The notes under the pieces: generated by a model
What the model saw: only the letters and a program-made list of their open reading frames with translations
Databases searched by the model: none
Told to the model about the DNA's origin: nothing
Made by a program: the position numbers and the translations under genes
Source of the DNA: an uncultured Burkholderiales bacterium
GTDB lineage: Bacteria > Pseudomonadota > Gammaproteobacteria > Burkholderiales > Burkholderiaceae_C
Direction: 5' to 3'
DNA length: 52,575 bases
NCBI GenBank assembly: GCA_903844825.1
Contig: CAIMVC010000170.1
Location: forward strand, 1 to 52,575
Part shown: one piece after another, positions 18,678 to 27,443 of the stretch
How the letters are laid out: each line of letters begins with the position of its first letter
How positions within the stretch are numbered: the first letter of the stretch is position 1

Positions 18678-20879
18678 TCAGTGGGCCGCAGCGGCCTGTG
18701 GCGCATCGCCCTGCCAAACGAACAGCGCATCCAGCGCCTCGACCTGGCTGCCACGCACCCACAGCGGGTTGACGTCCAGCGCTTCCAGCTCAGGCCCGAG
18801 GCGCACGATGGCCAGGCCGATGCGCTCAATCGCCTGGGCCACCGCATCGAGGTCGGCCGCTGGCACACCGCGCTGACCGCTCAGCAGCTTGGCACCGCGC
18901 AGGCTGGTGAGCATACGTTTGATTTCGCGCGCATCGACGGGCAGGGGCCGCAGGGCCACATCTTGCAGCACTTCAACCCACACGCCGCCGAGTCCGACGG
19001 CGAGCACAGGGCCCCACTGCGGGTCGCGGGTATAGCCGACAAAAAGCTCGATCCCGCGTTCGCGCATGGGCGCGACGATGACGCCGTCGATTTTGGCCTC
19101 GGGGCATTTTTCCCTGGCTGCGGCCAGCACGCGTTCGGTTGCTTCGCGCACGGCGTCGTCGCCGCGCAGGTTTAGCGCCACGCCGCCAATGTCGCTCTTG
19201 TGGGCGATATCGGCTGATGCAATCTTGACCACCACCGCGCGGTCCAGCGCGCGTGCCGCGGCCACCGCGGCCTGCGCGTTGCCAGCGAGTTGGGTCGGCA
19301 CCACGGGCACGCCCTGTTCGGCCAGAAAGCGCAGTGCCTGATGTTCAGAGCGTGGGCGCGCAGGGCCTGCGATGGCCGCAGCGGGCGAAGTCGACGCGGC
19401 CGTTGAAACGGCAGCGCCTGCGGACGCTGTCAAGGCGCGCTGATGTGCTGACCACCAGAAGGCCCCCTGCAGGCCGGTCAGAGCGCGGTCCAGGCCGCAG
19501 GCCAGGTAATCGGCGCCGGTCTGCGCAATGATGCCGCGCGCAAAATCATTGATGCGCGTGTTGGTGTAGCTCACCAGCAGGCCGGGGATGGGCGCTGCCG
19601 CCAGGCCGCGCGCGAGATGGTGATGCAACTCGGTCAGGCGCTCGCTCATGCCCTCGGCGCTGGTGGGAATCTCGTACCAGGGGCACAAGATGGCCGCGTA
19701 GTTGGCCTGCGTGGCCAGGATGTTCAGCGTGTCTTCGCACTGCTGGGGCGTGACCGAGCCGGTCATGTCCAGCGGGTTATGGGCTGCGGCGGTCTCGGGC
19801 AGGGTGCCCAGCAAGCCTTGCACCTGGCTGGGGCCGAGCTCGGGCAGCGCCATGCCGCGCAGGTCGGCTGAATCCGCAGCGATTTCGGCGACGCCGCCCG
19901 AGTTGGTCATCACGCACAGACCGCCGTCGCGCAGCACGCCGGTGCGGCCCATCACGTCAGCGGTGGCCAGCAGGTCTTCTAAGGAGTGCACGCGCACGAT
20001 ACCGAACTGCTGGCAGATGCCTTCAAAGACCCGGTCGTCGCCGACCAGCGCACCGGTGTGCGCCATGGCAGATTTGGCGGTGACTTCGCTGGCGCCTACC
20101 TTGAGCATCACCAGCGGTTTGCCCAGGCGCATGGCACGTTCGGCCACGCGCAAAAACCGCTGCGGGTGCCGGAAAGTCTCGGCAAACACGGCGATTGAGC
20201 GGGTCTGCGGATCGTCCAGAAAGTAGTCAATGAAACTGCTGCCGTCCAGATCGACCTCGTTGCCGGTGGACACCACGTGGCTGAGCCCGACGTCTTGCTG
20301 ATGCGCCAGTGTCGACAAGAAGTAGGCCGTGGCGCCGCTTTGCGAAACGATGGCCACGCCCGAGTTGCGCGACGGCGCCATCACCGGCGTGGTCCACACA
20401 TAGGCCCGGTTGACGAAGTTGATAAAGCCCAGGCAGTTGGGCCCGAGCAGGGCAATCCGGTGCTGCGCGGCCAGTGCCTTCAAATGATCTTGCTGCGCCT
20501 GGCCGGCGGCGCCAAGCTCGGCAAAACCGGCTGTGAGAATCACCGCTGAGCTCGCACCCGCGGCCGCCAGATCCCTCAGCGCGTCGGCCACTGCAGCCGG
20601 TGGGGCCATGACCAGACCCAGGTCGATCGGCGCGCCCACGGCAGCGCAAGACACCGCTGTTGGCTGACCATGTGCCAGTGCGCCGCGGGGATTGACTAGA
20701 TGCACCGCACCCTGGAAGCCGCCGCTGCGCAGGTTTTCGAAAGCGGTGGCCGACCAGCGCGAGCGGTCTGACGCGCCGATGATGGCGACCGACTTAGGCG
20801 CCAGCAGGCGCGCGACGGCTTCGCGTTGGGCCTGTTCTTCAGCGAGCGTGTCGGCGGTGGGGTCCGATGGCACAGTCAT
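18678..20879 (-). CDS. Acetate--CoA ligase (ADP-forming)-type acyl-CoA synthetase
   Basis: CoA-binding N-terminus (VAIIGASDRSRWSATAFENL), AMAHTGALVGDD, ATP-grasp C-terminus; ATG overlaps the stop of the upstream Bug gene. Confidence 0.88.
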   Translation of the reverse strand: MTVPSDPTADTLAEEQAQREAVARLLAPKSVAIIGASDRSRWSATAFENLRSGGFQGAVHLVNPRGALAHGQPTAVSCAAVGAPIDLGLVMAPPAAVADALRDLAAAGASSAVILTAGFAELGAAGQAQQDHLKALAAQHRIALLGPNCLGFINFVNRAYVWTTPVMAPSRNSGVAIVSQSGATAYFLSTLAHQQDVGLSHVVSTGNEVDLDGSSFIDYFLDDPQTRSIAVFAETFRHPQRFLRVAERAMRLGKPLVMLKVGASEVTAKSAMAHTGALVGDDRVFEGICQQFGIVRVHSLEDLLATADVMGRTGVLRDGGLCVMTNSGGVAEIAADSADLRGMALPELGPSQVQGLLGTLPETAAAHNPLDMTGSVTPQQCEDTLNILATQANYAAILCPWYEIPTSAEGMSERLTELHHHLARGLAAAPIPGLLVSYTNTRINDFARGIIAQTGADYLACGLDRALTGLQGAFWWSAHQRALTASAGAAVSTAASTSPAAAIAGPARPRSEHQALRFLAEQGVPVVPTQLAGNAQAAVAAARALDRAVVVKIASADIAHKSDIGGVALNLRGDDAVREATERVLAAAREKCPEAKIDGVIVAPMRERGIELFVGYTRDPQWGPVLAVGLGGVWVEVLQDVALRPLPVDAREIKRMLTSLRGAKLLSGQRGVPAADLDAVAQAIERIGLAIVRLGPELEALDVNPLWVRGSQVEALDALFVWQGDAPQAAAAH

Positions 20880-21877
20880 TAAAGCGCGATCCCCAGTTTT
20901 TTGACCACGGGGGTCCAGCGTGCGATTTCGCCGGCGACGTAGGTGCGTGCCTGCGCTGGTGTGGAGTTGGTGATGCTCTGGATGCCCAGCTGCGACAGGC
21001 GCTCCTGAATCGCCGGACGGCTCATCACGCGCGACACCGCCTTGGCAATCGGCTCAATCACCTCGGCCGGTGTGCCCAGCGGTGCGGCCAGCAAATTGCA
21101 GGTGCCGGCCAGGAGGTCGTAGCCGGCCTCGCGCGAGGTCGGAATTTCAGGGGCGATTTTTTCGCGGGCTTCAGCCATGGTGGTGATGATGCGCAGCCTG
21201 CCTGCCTTGTGGTGGGGCAAGAGCGTGCCTGAGGTCTCGACGATGAACTGAACATTGCCGGCGATGGTGTCGGTGATGGCGCCAGCGCTGCCAGCGTAAG
21301 GGACGTCGACGACATCAATGCCGGCAATGTCTTTGAAGAGTTCGGCGGCCAGATGCACCGTGGTGCCCAGACCAGCGTGGCCGTAAGACAGCTTGCCTGG
21401 CCGCGCCTTGGCATAGGCGACCAGCTCCTTGAGGGTGGTCACGGGCAGCGTCGGGTTGACGGCGATGACGAAAGGTGCGTTGGACAGCAGGGCGATCCAG
21501 GTGTAATCCTCGACCGGGTTGTAGGGGGGCTTGGCACGGGAAATGGGCGCCGAGATGGCGGTCGAGCCCGTCGCCAGCATCAGCTGGCTGCCGTCTTTGG
21601 GGCTGCGCAAAAAGCCAATGGCCACGGTCATGCCGCCGCCACCGGGCTTGTTTTCGATGATCACGGTGCGGCCCAGTTCTTCGCGCAGGCCGTCGGCCAG
21701 AATCCGCGCGAACAAGTCGCCAGAGCCACCAGGCGGAAAACCCACCGCAATTTTGAGCGTGGCGTCATTGCTTTGCGCGGCCACCGGACCCAGGCCCAGT
21801 GTGGCATTGGCCAGCGCCAGTGCGCCGCCCAGCATGAGTTGTCGTTTGCTGCCTTGAAATTGCGTTGGATTGGCCAT
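20879..21877 (-). CDS. Bug/tripartite tricarboxylate receptor-family substrate-binding protein
   Basis: IAVGFPPGGSGDLFARILADGLREELGRTVIIENKPGGGG; ATG at 21877 with signal peptide. Confidence 0.9.
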   Translation of the reverse strand: MANPTQFQGSKRQLMLGGALALANATLGLGPVAAQSNDATLKIAVGFPPGGSGDLFARILADGLREELGRTVIIENKPGGGGMTVAIGFLRSPKDGSQLMLATGSTAISAPISRAKPPYNPVEDYTWIALLSNAPFVIAVNPTLPVTTLKELVAYAKARPGKLSYGHAGLGTTVHLAAELFKDIAGIDVVDVPYAGSAGAITDTIAGNVQFIVETSGTLLPHHKAGRLRIITTMAEAREKIAPEIPTSREAGYDLLAGTCNLLAAPLGTPAEVIEPIAKAVSRVMSRPAIQERLSQLGIQSITNSTPAQARTYVAGEIARWTPVVKKLGIAL

Positions 21878-21917
21878 GTGTGGATCTCCGAGATTTTTTA
21901 AAAAGACTGGGGCGGAA

Positions 21918-21947
21918 AAGCCCCCTGAGCACAGGGCCAGGGGGCTT
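21918..21947 (-). terminator. Putative intrinsic terminator/attenuator hairpin between the DUF35 gene and the Bug gene
   Basis: Perfect 10-bp stem AAGCCCCCTG...CAGGGGGCTT with 10-nt loop, followed on the minus strand by TTTTCC and a further T-rich stretch. Confidence 0.4.
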
Positions 21948-21995
21948 GCAGGGCCCTGCTTCGGCGGGTGCCGACTGCAGTGAAAGCAGGGCTGC

Positions 21996-22451
21996 TTACC
22001 GGACCAGCTCGAACCAGAAGTCGAGCACGTCGCCGGTGCGCTTTTGCGCAAAGCGCGTGATCACCGGCGTGCCAATAGCCAGTTGTGCGGCAGCCTTGGC
22101 GCCGTCACTCAGGTCCAGGCCCTTGAAGTAGCCACCGATGGCGGTGTCTGCGCCCTTGAGCAACACGTAGCCGAAAGCATAAGGGGGATCGGGCAGGTTG
22201 TTGAAAGCCTCGTAGACGATGGTGAAGCACTCGATCGTGCCTTCGGGGCCGACGGGCACCCACTCTTTTGTCGGCTCCAGGGTTTCGTCCGAAAAAGCGC
22301 GTGGCGGCACCAGCACGCGGCCCGACTTGGGGTCGCGGCGACCGTAGATCTGCTGGTTGTCGCGGATTTGTGAAAAGAAGTAGCTGGCGGTCTCACCCAA
22401 CGCGTGGTTGTAGGTGATGTTCCATTGCTCGGTGCGGGTCATCAGTTCCAT
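21996..22451 (-). CDS. DUF35/OB-fold protein (zinc-ribbon cysteines absent)
   Basis: DUF35 architecture next to a thiolase-fold gene; ribbon region reads YGRRDPKSGRVLVPPRAFSDETLEP with no Cys. Confidence 0.75.
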   Translation of the reverse strand: MELMTRTEQWNITYNHALGETASYFFSQIRDNQQIYGRRDPKSGRVLVPPRAFSDETLEPTKEWVPVGPEGTIECFTIVYEAFNNLPDPPYAFGYVLLKGADTAIGGYFKGLDLSDGAKAAAQLAIGTPVITRFAQKRTGDVLDFWFELVR

Positions 22452-22499
22452 GTTCGTGTCCTCGTTTTTAAGTTCGGTAATTGAATGTGTTTGAAAGCT

Positions 22500-23678
22500 T
22501 CAGGCTTCGACGACCATGGTGCCGAAAAACTGGTGATCGCCGCCGTTGCCGCTGGCAATGCCGCGTTTTGCGCCTTGGACCTGGTGACCGCCCGCACGAC
22601 CCCAGACCTGCAGCGCCACTTCGGCCACCCGCACCATGGCGGTCACGGCGATGGCGTTGGAGCACAGCGTGCCGCCCGAGGGGTTGACCGGGCTTTGGCC
22701 GCCCAGCTTGAAATAGCCTTCGCGCAGCATCCTGGGTGACTGGCCGATCTTGGCCAGGCCGGCGGCTTCAATGGCGTGAAACTCGGTGTTGCTAAACGGC
22801 GAGTACATCTCGGCCACGTCAATTTGCTTGACCGGGTCGGTCACACCCGCCATGCGGTACGCCGCCTGGCAGGCCTCGCCCAGCGCCTTGGCATCGGCGT
22901 GGTCGGCGGTGTAGCCGTTGCCCATGCGGTCGCCAATGAAGTAGCTCTCGGAGTTATGCGCCACGCCGGTGATCCAGACCGCGTCGAGCTTGTTGTCGCG
23001 GATATAGGCCTCAGACGCCAGCACCATGGCGCAGCCTCCGCTCGATTGCGGGCAGGCATCAAACAGTTTGATGGGCCAGGAGACCATGCGCGAGGCCATC
23101 ACCTCTTCAATGGTGGTGAGCTTGCGCAAATGCGCGTTCGGGTTGAGCGAGGCATGAAAGCGGTTTTTCACCACAATGCTGGCCATGTCTTCCTCGGTCA
23201 TGCCGTACTTGTGCATGTAGCGCACCGCCGACATCGCCAGCATGGTGATGGTCCCCAACGGCAGCGAGCGCTCGTAGGCCGGGTCCCAGATCTTGTTGAG
23301 GATGGTTTGCGAGTCGCCGCACTCACCGACCTTGTCGGCACCGGCCACCAGCGCCACATCGCAAGCGCCTGCGGCGATATGCGAATGGGCTGCAGCCAGC
23401 GAAGACAGGCCGGTCGAGCCACCGGTGTTGATGCGCATGAAGCGCTTGTTGCGCGCACCCACCGCATCAACGCCCAGACGCTCGGCATTGCCGATGCCCA
23501 GCAGCGCATCCGGCGCCAGCGAATAGACCACCGCTTCAATCTGGTCGAGCTGCATGCTGGCGTCGTTCAATGCCAGGGTCACGGCTTCTCGCACAAGCTC
23601 GGGGTAGTTGGCGTCAGGGCGTTTGGCCTTGAACTGGGATTGTCCGATCCCCACGATTCCAACGCGTGGCACTTTCAT
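22500..23678 (-). CDS. Thiolase-fold protein (SCPx/lipid-transfer-protein type), paralog A
   Basis: VGIVGIGQSQF, NTGGSTGLSS at the position of the usual nucleophile, NPSGGTLCSNAIAV. Confidence 0.85.
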   Translation of the reverse strand: MKVPRVGIVGIGQSQFKAKRPDANYPELVREAVTLALNDASMQLDQIEAVVYSLAPDALLGIGNAERLGVDAVGARNKRFMRINTGGSTGLSSLAAAHSHIAAGACDVALVAGADKVGECGDSQTILNKIWDPAYERSLPLGTITMLAMSAVRYMHKYGMTEEDMASIVVKNRFHASLNPNAHLRKLTTIEEVMASRMVSWPIKLFDACPQSSGGCAMVLASEAYIRDNKLDAVWITGVAHNSESYFIGDRMGNGYTADHADAKALGEACQAAYRMAGVTDPVKQIDVAEMYSPFSNTEFHAIEAAGLAKIGQSPRMLREGYFKLGGQSPVNPSGGTLCSNAIAVTAMVRVAEVALQVWGRAGGHQVQGAKRGIASGNGGDHQFFGTMVVEA

Positions 23679-24844
23679 TGGGTCATCTCCTTGGATTCGC
23701 GGCCGAACACGACCACGGTGTTGTATTGCATGGCAAAGCCGCTGGCGCCGTGGGCCACAGCGCGGCTAACGTTCGCCAGCTGGTGCGAGCCGGCGCGACC
23801 GCGTGCCTGGTTGGCGGCTTCGGCAATGCGCATCAGTCCGCTGCAAAAGATCGGGTTGTACGACGTGGCGCCGCCCGACAGGTTGGTGGGCAAGACGCCG
23901 CCTTCGGAGAAGTCGCCGCGTGCCGTGGCAGTCACCCATTGGTCACGTTCGCACAGGCCCAGGCCCTCGAGTGCGATCAGCTCCTGGTAGGCGGTCGCGT
24001 CTGCAACTTCAGCGACTTCAAAGGCTTGCCGGGCTTCAGTGATGCCGGCTTCGGCGTAGGCCTGCTTGGCGGCGGCCTGCAAGGACGTCACCTGGCCCAG
24101 GTCGCGGTCGCCCAGGAAGGCGGTTTCGGTGGCCCAGCCCATGCCGTGGATCCAGGCCGTGTTTTGGCTGTTCTTCTCGGCGATCCATTCTTCGCTGGCC
24201 AGAACCATGGCCACTGCGCCGAAGTCCGGTCGGCTGACCATGCCTTCGGTGAGCGGCCAGCGCAGCATTTTGCTGTTGGTGATGCTCACGCGCTCCATGG
24301 GAGTCGGCGACAAATGAGGATAAGCCCGGGCCCCGTGGCGGCGGTTCTTGACGGTGGTGTTGAGCGCCGCCTCCCGCAGGCCAGGAACTTGCGCTTCGAG
24401 GACGTTGGCCTGCAGCGCATGCGAGGCCAGGTCGTCAAGCGGCAGCGCGCGGTGGTAGTAAGGGTCGTTGCTCAGGCGCTGCGTCTCGTTGACATCGGCC
24501 GTCTCCAGCGGATTCCAGGCCACCACCAATTGCGTTTTGTACATGCCCGAGCGCACCCGCAGGGCGCCCAGTACAAAGGCGTGTTCGGCGCTCGACGGCG
24601 TCGACAAGATGTCGCGTCCCACGCCACCCACTGAGCCCGAGGCCATCATGATCGAAATGGCGCGGCCATCGAGCTGGTCGTTGCCTGCCACGACGATGCC
24701 GTCAATGTCTTCGATCGTCATGCCGGCGTCGCGCAGAGCCAGTTGCACAACAGCGTGCAAGGACTCTTCCAGATAAGACTGTTCAGGACGACGGGGCGCA
24801 TAAATGGCGCTTCCGATCACCCCGACCTGAGGTCGTTTTTCCAT
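23675..24844 (-). CDS. Thiolase-fold protein, paralog B
   Basis: QVGVIGSAIYAP, STPSSAEHAFV, NLSGGATSYNPIFCSGLMRIAEAANQARGRAGSHQ; ATGA overlap with paralog A. Confidence 0.8.
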   Translation of the reverse strand: MEKRPQVGVIGSAIYAPRRPEQSYLEESLHAVVQLALRDAGMTIEDIDGIVVAGNDQLDGRAISIMMASGSVGGVGRDILSTPSSAEHAFVLGALRVRSGMYKTQLVVAWNPLETADVNETQRLSNDPYYHRALPLDDLASHALQANVLEAQVPGLREAALNTTVKNRRHGARAYPHLSPTPMERVSITNSKMLRWPLTEGMVSRPDFGAVAMVLASEEWIAEKNSQNTAWIHGMGWATETAFLGDRDLGQVTSLQAAAKQAYAEAGITEARQAFEVAEVADATAYQELIALEGLGLCERDQWVTATARGDFSEGGVLPTNLSGGATSYNPIFCSGLMRIAEAANQARGRAGSHQLANVSRAVAHGASGFAMQYNTVVVFGRESKEMTQ

Positions 24845-24902
24845 AGTTACCCTTCAAAAATAAACCCTTGCGGCGCGAAAAGCGACGCCTCGGATTTGGT
24901 TA

Positions 24903-24950
24903 AAATTCGAAATCTCGAAAATATCTCCGCGTTTTCGAAAATCATAACAC
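24903..24950. promoter_or_regulatory. Putative three-repeat operator, copy 3 (TTCGAAATCTCGAAAATATCTCCGCGTTTTCGAAAA)
   Basis: TTCGAA at 24906, TCGAAAA at 24915, TTTTCGAAAA at 24932: the same offsets (0, 9, 26) as copy 1; further TTCGAA at 24955 and TTTCGA at 24975. Confidence 0.7.
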
Positions 24951-25105
24951 ACACTTCGAATTTGTCACACTGCATTTCGAGGCTTACACATGGACTTTTG
25001 CCATGTGCGCGACAGGCGGCAGGCATCTGACAAACAAAATCATCGTCAACCCCGGTGCATCAAATATACTTGCCGGTATATATTTATTCCATTTGGAAAA
25101 CGGAC

Positions 25106-26215
25106 ATGGCAACACTTCCCCTGACCGGTGTCAGGATCCTGAGCTTGGCTGAGCAGTACCCCGGCCCCTATGCGACCTTGTTACTGGCCGACCTGGGGGC
25201 CGACGTGATCATGGTCGAGCGGCCCGGCAGCGGCGATCCGTCCCGTCGTTTTGCCGGCCTCTTTGCTTCGTTCAACCGCAACAAGCGCTCGGTGGCGCTG
25301 GACCTGAAGTCCGATGAAGGCCATGCGGCATTTTTGGAGCTCGTGGACAGCGCCGACGTGGTGATGGAAGGCTTTCGTCCGGGCGTGATGGACCGCCTCA
25401 AGCTCGGCGCCGACGCGCTGCGTGCGCGCAAGCCGGGTCTGGTGTTTGTGTCGATATCCTCGTTCGGTCAACACGGGCCGCTGGCCGGCGTCGCAGGGCA
25501 CGACCTGAGCGTACAGGCCGCCGCCGGCATGTTGCAGGTACCCGTCGGGCAAGAGGCGCAGCTGGCCTTGCCCATGCTGCCCCTGGGGGATATTGCTTCG
25601 GCCATGTTCGCGGCCATGGGCGTGGTGTCGGCGCTTTATGCCCGAAAGAGCTCGGGGCAGGGGGCGTCGATTGACGTGTCGATGCTGGACTGCCTGGTGA
25701 GCTGGATGACCCCGTTCTTGATGCCGCCCATGAACCAGTTGCCGACGCGGGAGCTGCCGCCGCCGGATCCGGGCTACGGGATATTTCTGACGGCCGACCA
25801 GCGTCAAATCACGCTGAGCATTGCCGGGGAAGACAGCATGTGGGCGGCGCTGTGCGAGATGCTGGCGCTGCCGCAGTTCGCCGCGCTAGGTGAAGACGAG
25901 CGCAGCCGCCGGGCCCGGGAGATTGATCCATTTTTGCGCAGCGCCATCGGCAAGCAAAGCTATGAGTCGTTTTACCAGCAGCTCCAGGCGCAGGGTATCG
26001 CTTTCGGGCCGGTGCTGGGCCTGACGCAGGTGCTGCAAGACCCGCAGTTGCAACTGCGCGGCATGACCCAGGCCTTCGCCGAAGCTGCGGGTATCCGCAA
26101 CTATGTGCGCCAGCCGTTGCTTATCGATGGTCAGCCAACCGGTATTTATCGGGCCCCACCTGCACTTGGTGAGCACAACCATGAACTGCTCGTAAACCCG
26201 GCAGTTGGTCGCTGA
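25106..26215 (+). CDS. CaiB/BaiF family CoA-transferase
   Basis: LPLTGVRILSLAEQYPGPYATLLLADLGADVIMVERPGSGDPSR. Confidence 0.92.
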   Translation: MATLPLTGVRILSLAEQYPGPYATLLLADLGADVIMVERPGSGDPSRRFAGLFASFNRNKRSVALDLKSDEGHAAFLELVDSADVVMEGFRPGVMDRLKLGADALRARKPGLVFVSISSFGQHGPLAGVAGHDLSVQAAAGMLQVPVGQEAQLALPMLPLGDIASAMFAAMGVVSALYARKSSGQGASIDVSMLDCLVSWMTPFLMPPMNQLPTRELPPPDPGYGIFLTADQRQITLSIAGEDSMWAALCEMLALPQFAALGEDERSRRAREIDPFLRSAIGKQSYESFYQQLQAQGIAFGPVLGLTQVLQDPQLQLRGMTQAFAEAAGIRNYVRQPLLIDGQPTGIYRAPPALGEHNHELLVNPAVGR

Positions 26216-26279
26216 CCCCCGAATAAAAGGTCAAACGGATCAAGGCGCTGCGCCAGGGGGGGCGGGGCCTACCGGCTGT

Positions 26280-27002
26280 CTAGCCGGGTGTTTTGGCTTT
26301 GACCATGGCCAGCACCAGGCCAGCGACTTTTTCGGCTGTCTCGGTGCGGCTCAGGCGACCATTGGGCCGGTACCAGACGTAGGACCAGCTGATGATGCCG
26401 CCTATGGCCAGCGACGTGATCTGTACGTCGTCCACCACAAACTCGCCCGACGCTACGCCCTCATTGAGCAGCGCGCAGAACTTGCGGTCAAACTCACGGC
26501 GCATGTCGTCGATGGCGTCGCTGTCTTCGGCCGAGAGATGCTTTTGTTCGCGGTTGTAGATCGCGATATGCCCCTGGTTCTCGATCACGGCCAGCATGAA
26601 GTCGTAAGCGACGGCCTGCAACTTCTGCGTGGCCGAGCCCTCTGACGCCACGACCCGGTTAAGCACGTCGAGCGAGGCGCGGATGCCGCGCGAGCAAATT
26701 TCGGCCAGCAAGGCATGCTTGGACTTGAAGTGCGAGTAAATGAACGGCTTGGTGACGTTCATCTTCTCGGCCACCGCTTCAAGCGTGGTGTTGCTCAGGC
26801 CGTTGTTGTGAAAAAGCTCCACGGCCGTCGAGATGATGCGCTCGCGTTTGAGCCGCGATACGGCATCCCGAATGTCTTCTTCCACCACCACTTCGTCCGC
26901 CCCGCCGCCTCTTTCGGACTGGGCTTTTTCAAGCGCCGTCGCATGCCGCGCCGGCTTGGAGGTGACTGGATTTTTCATAGCTTTTAAGTATAGCGATGAC
27001 AT
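26280..27002 (-). CDS. TetR family transcriptional regulator
   Basis: HTH: RIISTAVELFHNNGLSNTTLEAVAEKMNVTKPFIYSHFKSKHALLAEI. Confidence 0.93.
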   Translation of the reverse strand: MSSLYLKAMKNPVTSKPARHATALEKAQSERGGGADEVVVEEDIRDAVSRLKRERIISTAVELFHNNGLSNTTLEAVAEKMNVTKPFIYSHFKSKHALLAEICSRGIRASLDVLNRVVASEGSATQKLQAVAYDFMLAVIENQGHIAIYNREQKHLSAEDSDAIDDMRREFDRKFCALLNEGVASGEFVVDDVQITSLAIGGIISWSYVWYRPNGRLSRTETAEKVAGLVLAMVKAKTPG

Positions 27003-27037
27003 GGGCTTGAACTCCTGTCGGGTGCCGTTGAGGCGAC

Positions 27038-27439
27038 TCAGGCGAGTGCCTCGAAAACCAGATTGACGCCACCCTCGCGGGCCTCAAACCGACCCTGGAC
27101 CGGCTGGCCTAGTACGGGAGTGCGATCGCTGCGCCACAGTCCCAGTGCCCGCACGCCTTCCTCGAGGTCAATGGTCACCAGGGTGTAGGGCAAGTCGGCT
27201 GCAAAGGCTGGGTGAAAGGCGTGGTGCGCGACCGTCCAGCTGTGCACTGCGCCGCGCCCGCTGGCGTCAACCCAGCGCACGGCGTTCGAATAGCAATGGC
27301 TGCACAGCAGCTGCGGGTAATGCCGGATCTTGCCGCAGTCCGCGCAGCACTGCAGGCTGAGCCGGCCTTCGGCCGCAGCGTCCCAGTAGGGCCGCGACAT
27401 GTCGCTGACAGCGGGCGTTGGTTTCATGACTTTGTCCAT
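27038..27439 (-). CDS. DUF35 Zn-ribbon OB-fold protein (cysteines intact)
   Basis: MSRPYWDAAAEGRLSLQCCADCGKIRHYPQLLCSHCYSNAVRWVDASGRGAVHSWTVAHH; ATG at 27439. Confidence 0.88.
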   Translation of the reverse strand: MDKVMKPTPAVSDMSRPYWDAAAEGRLSLQCCADCGKIRHYPQLLCSHCYSNAVRWVDASGRGAVHSWTVAHHAFHPAFAADLPYTLVTIDLEEGVRALGLWRSDRTPVLGQPVQGRFEAREGGVNLVFEALA

Positions 27440-27443
27440 GGAA

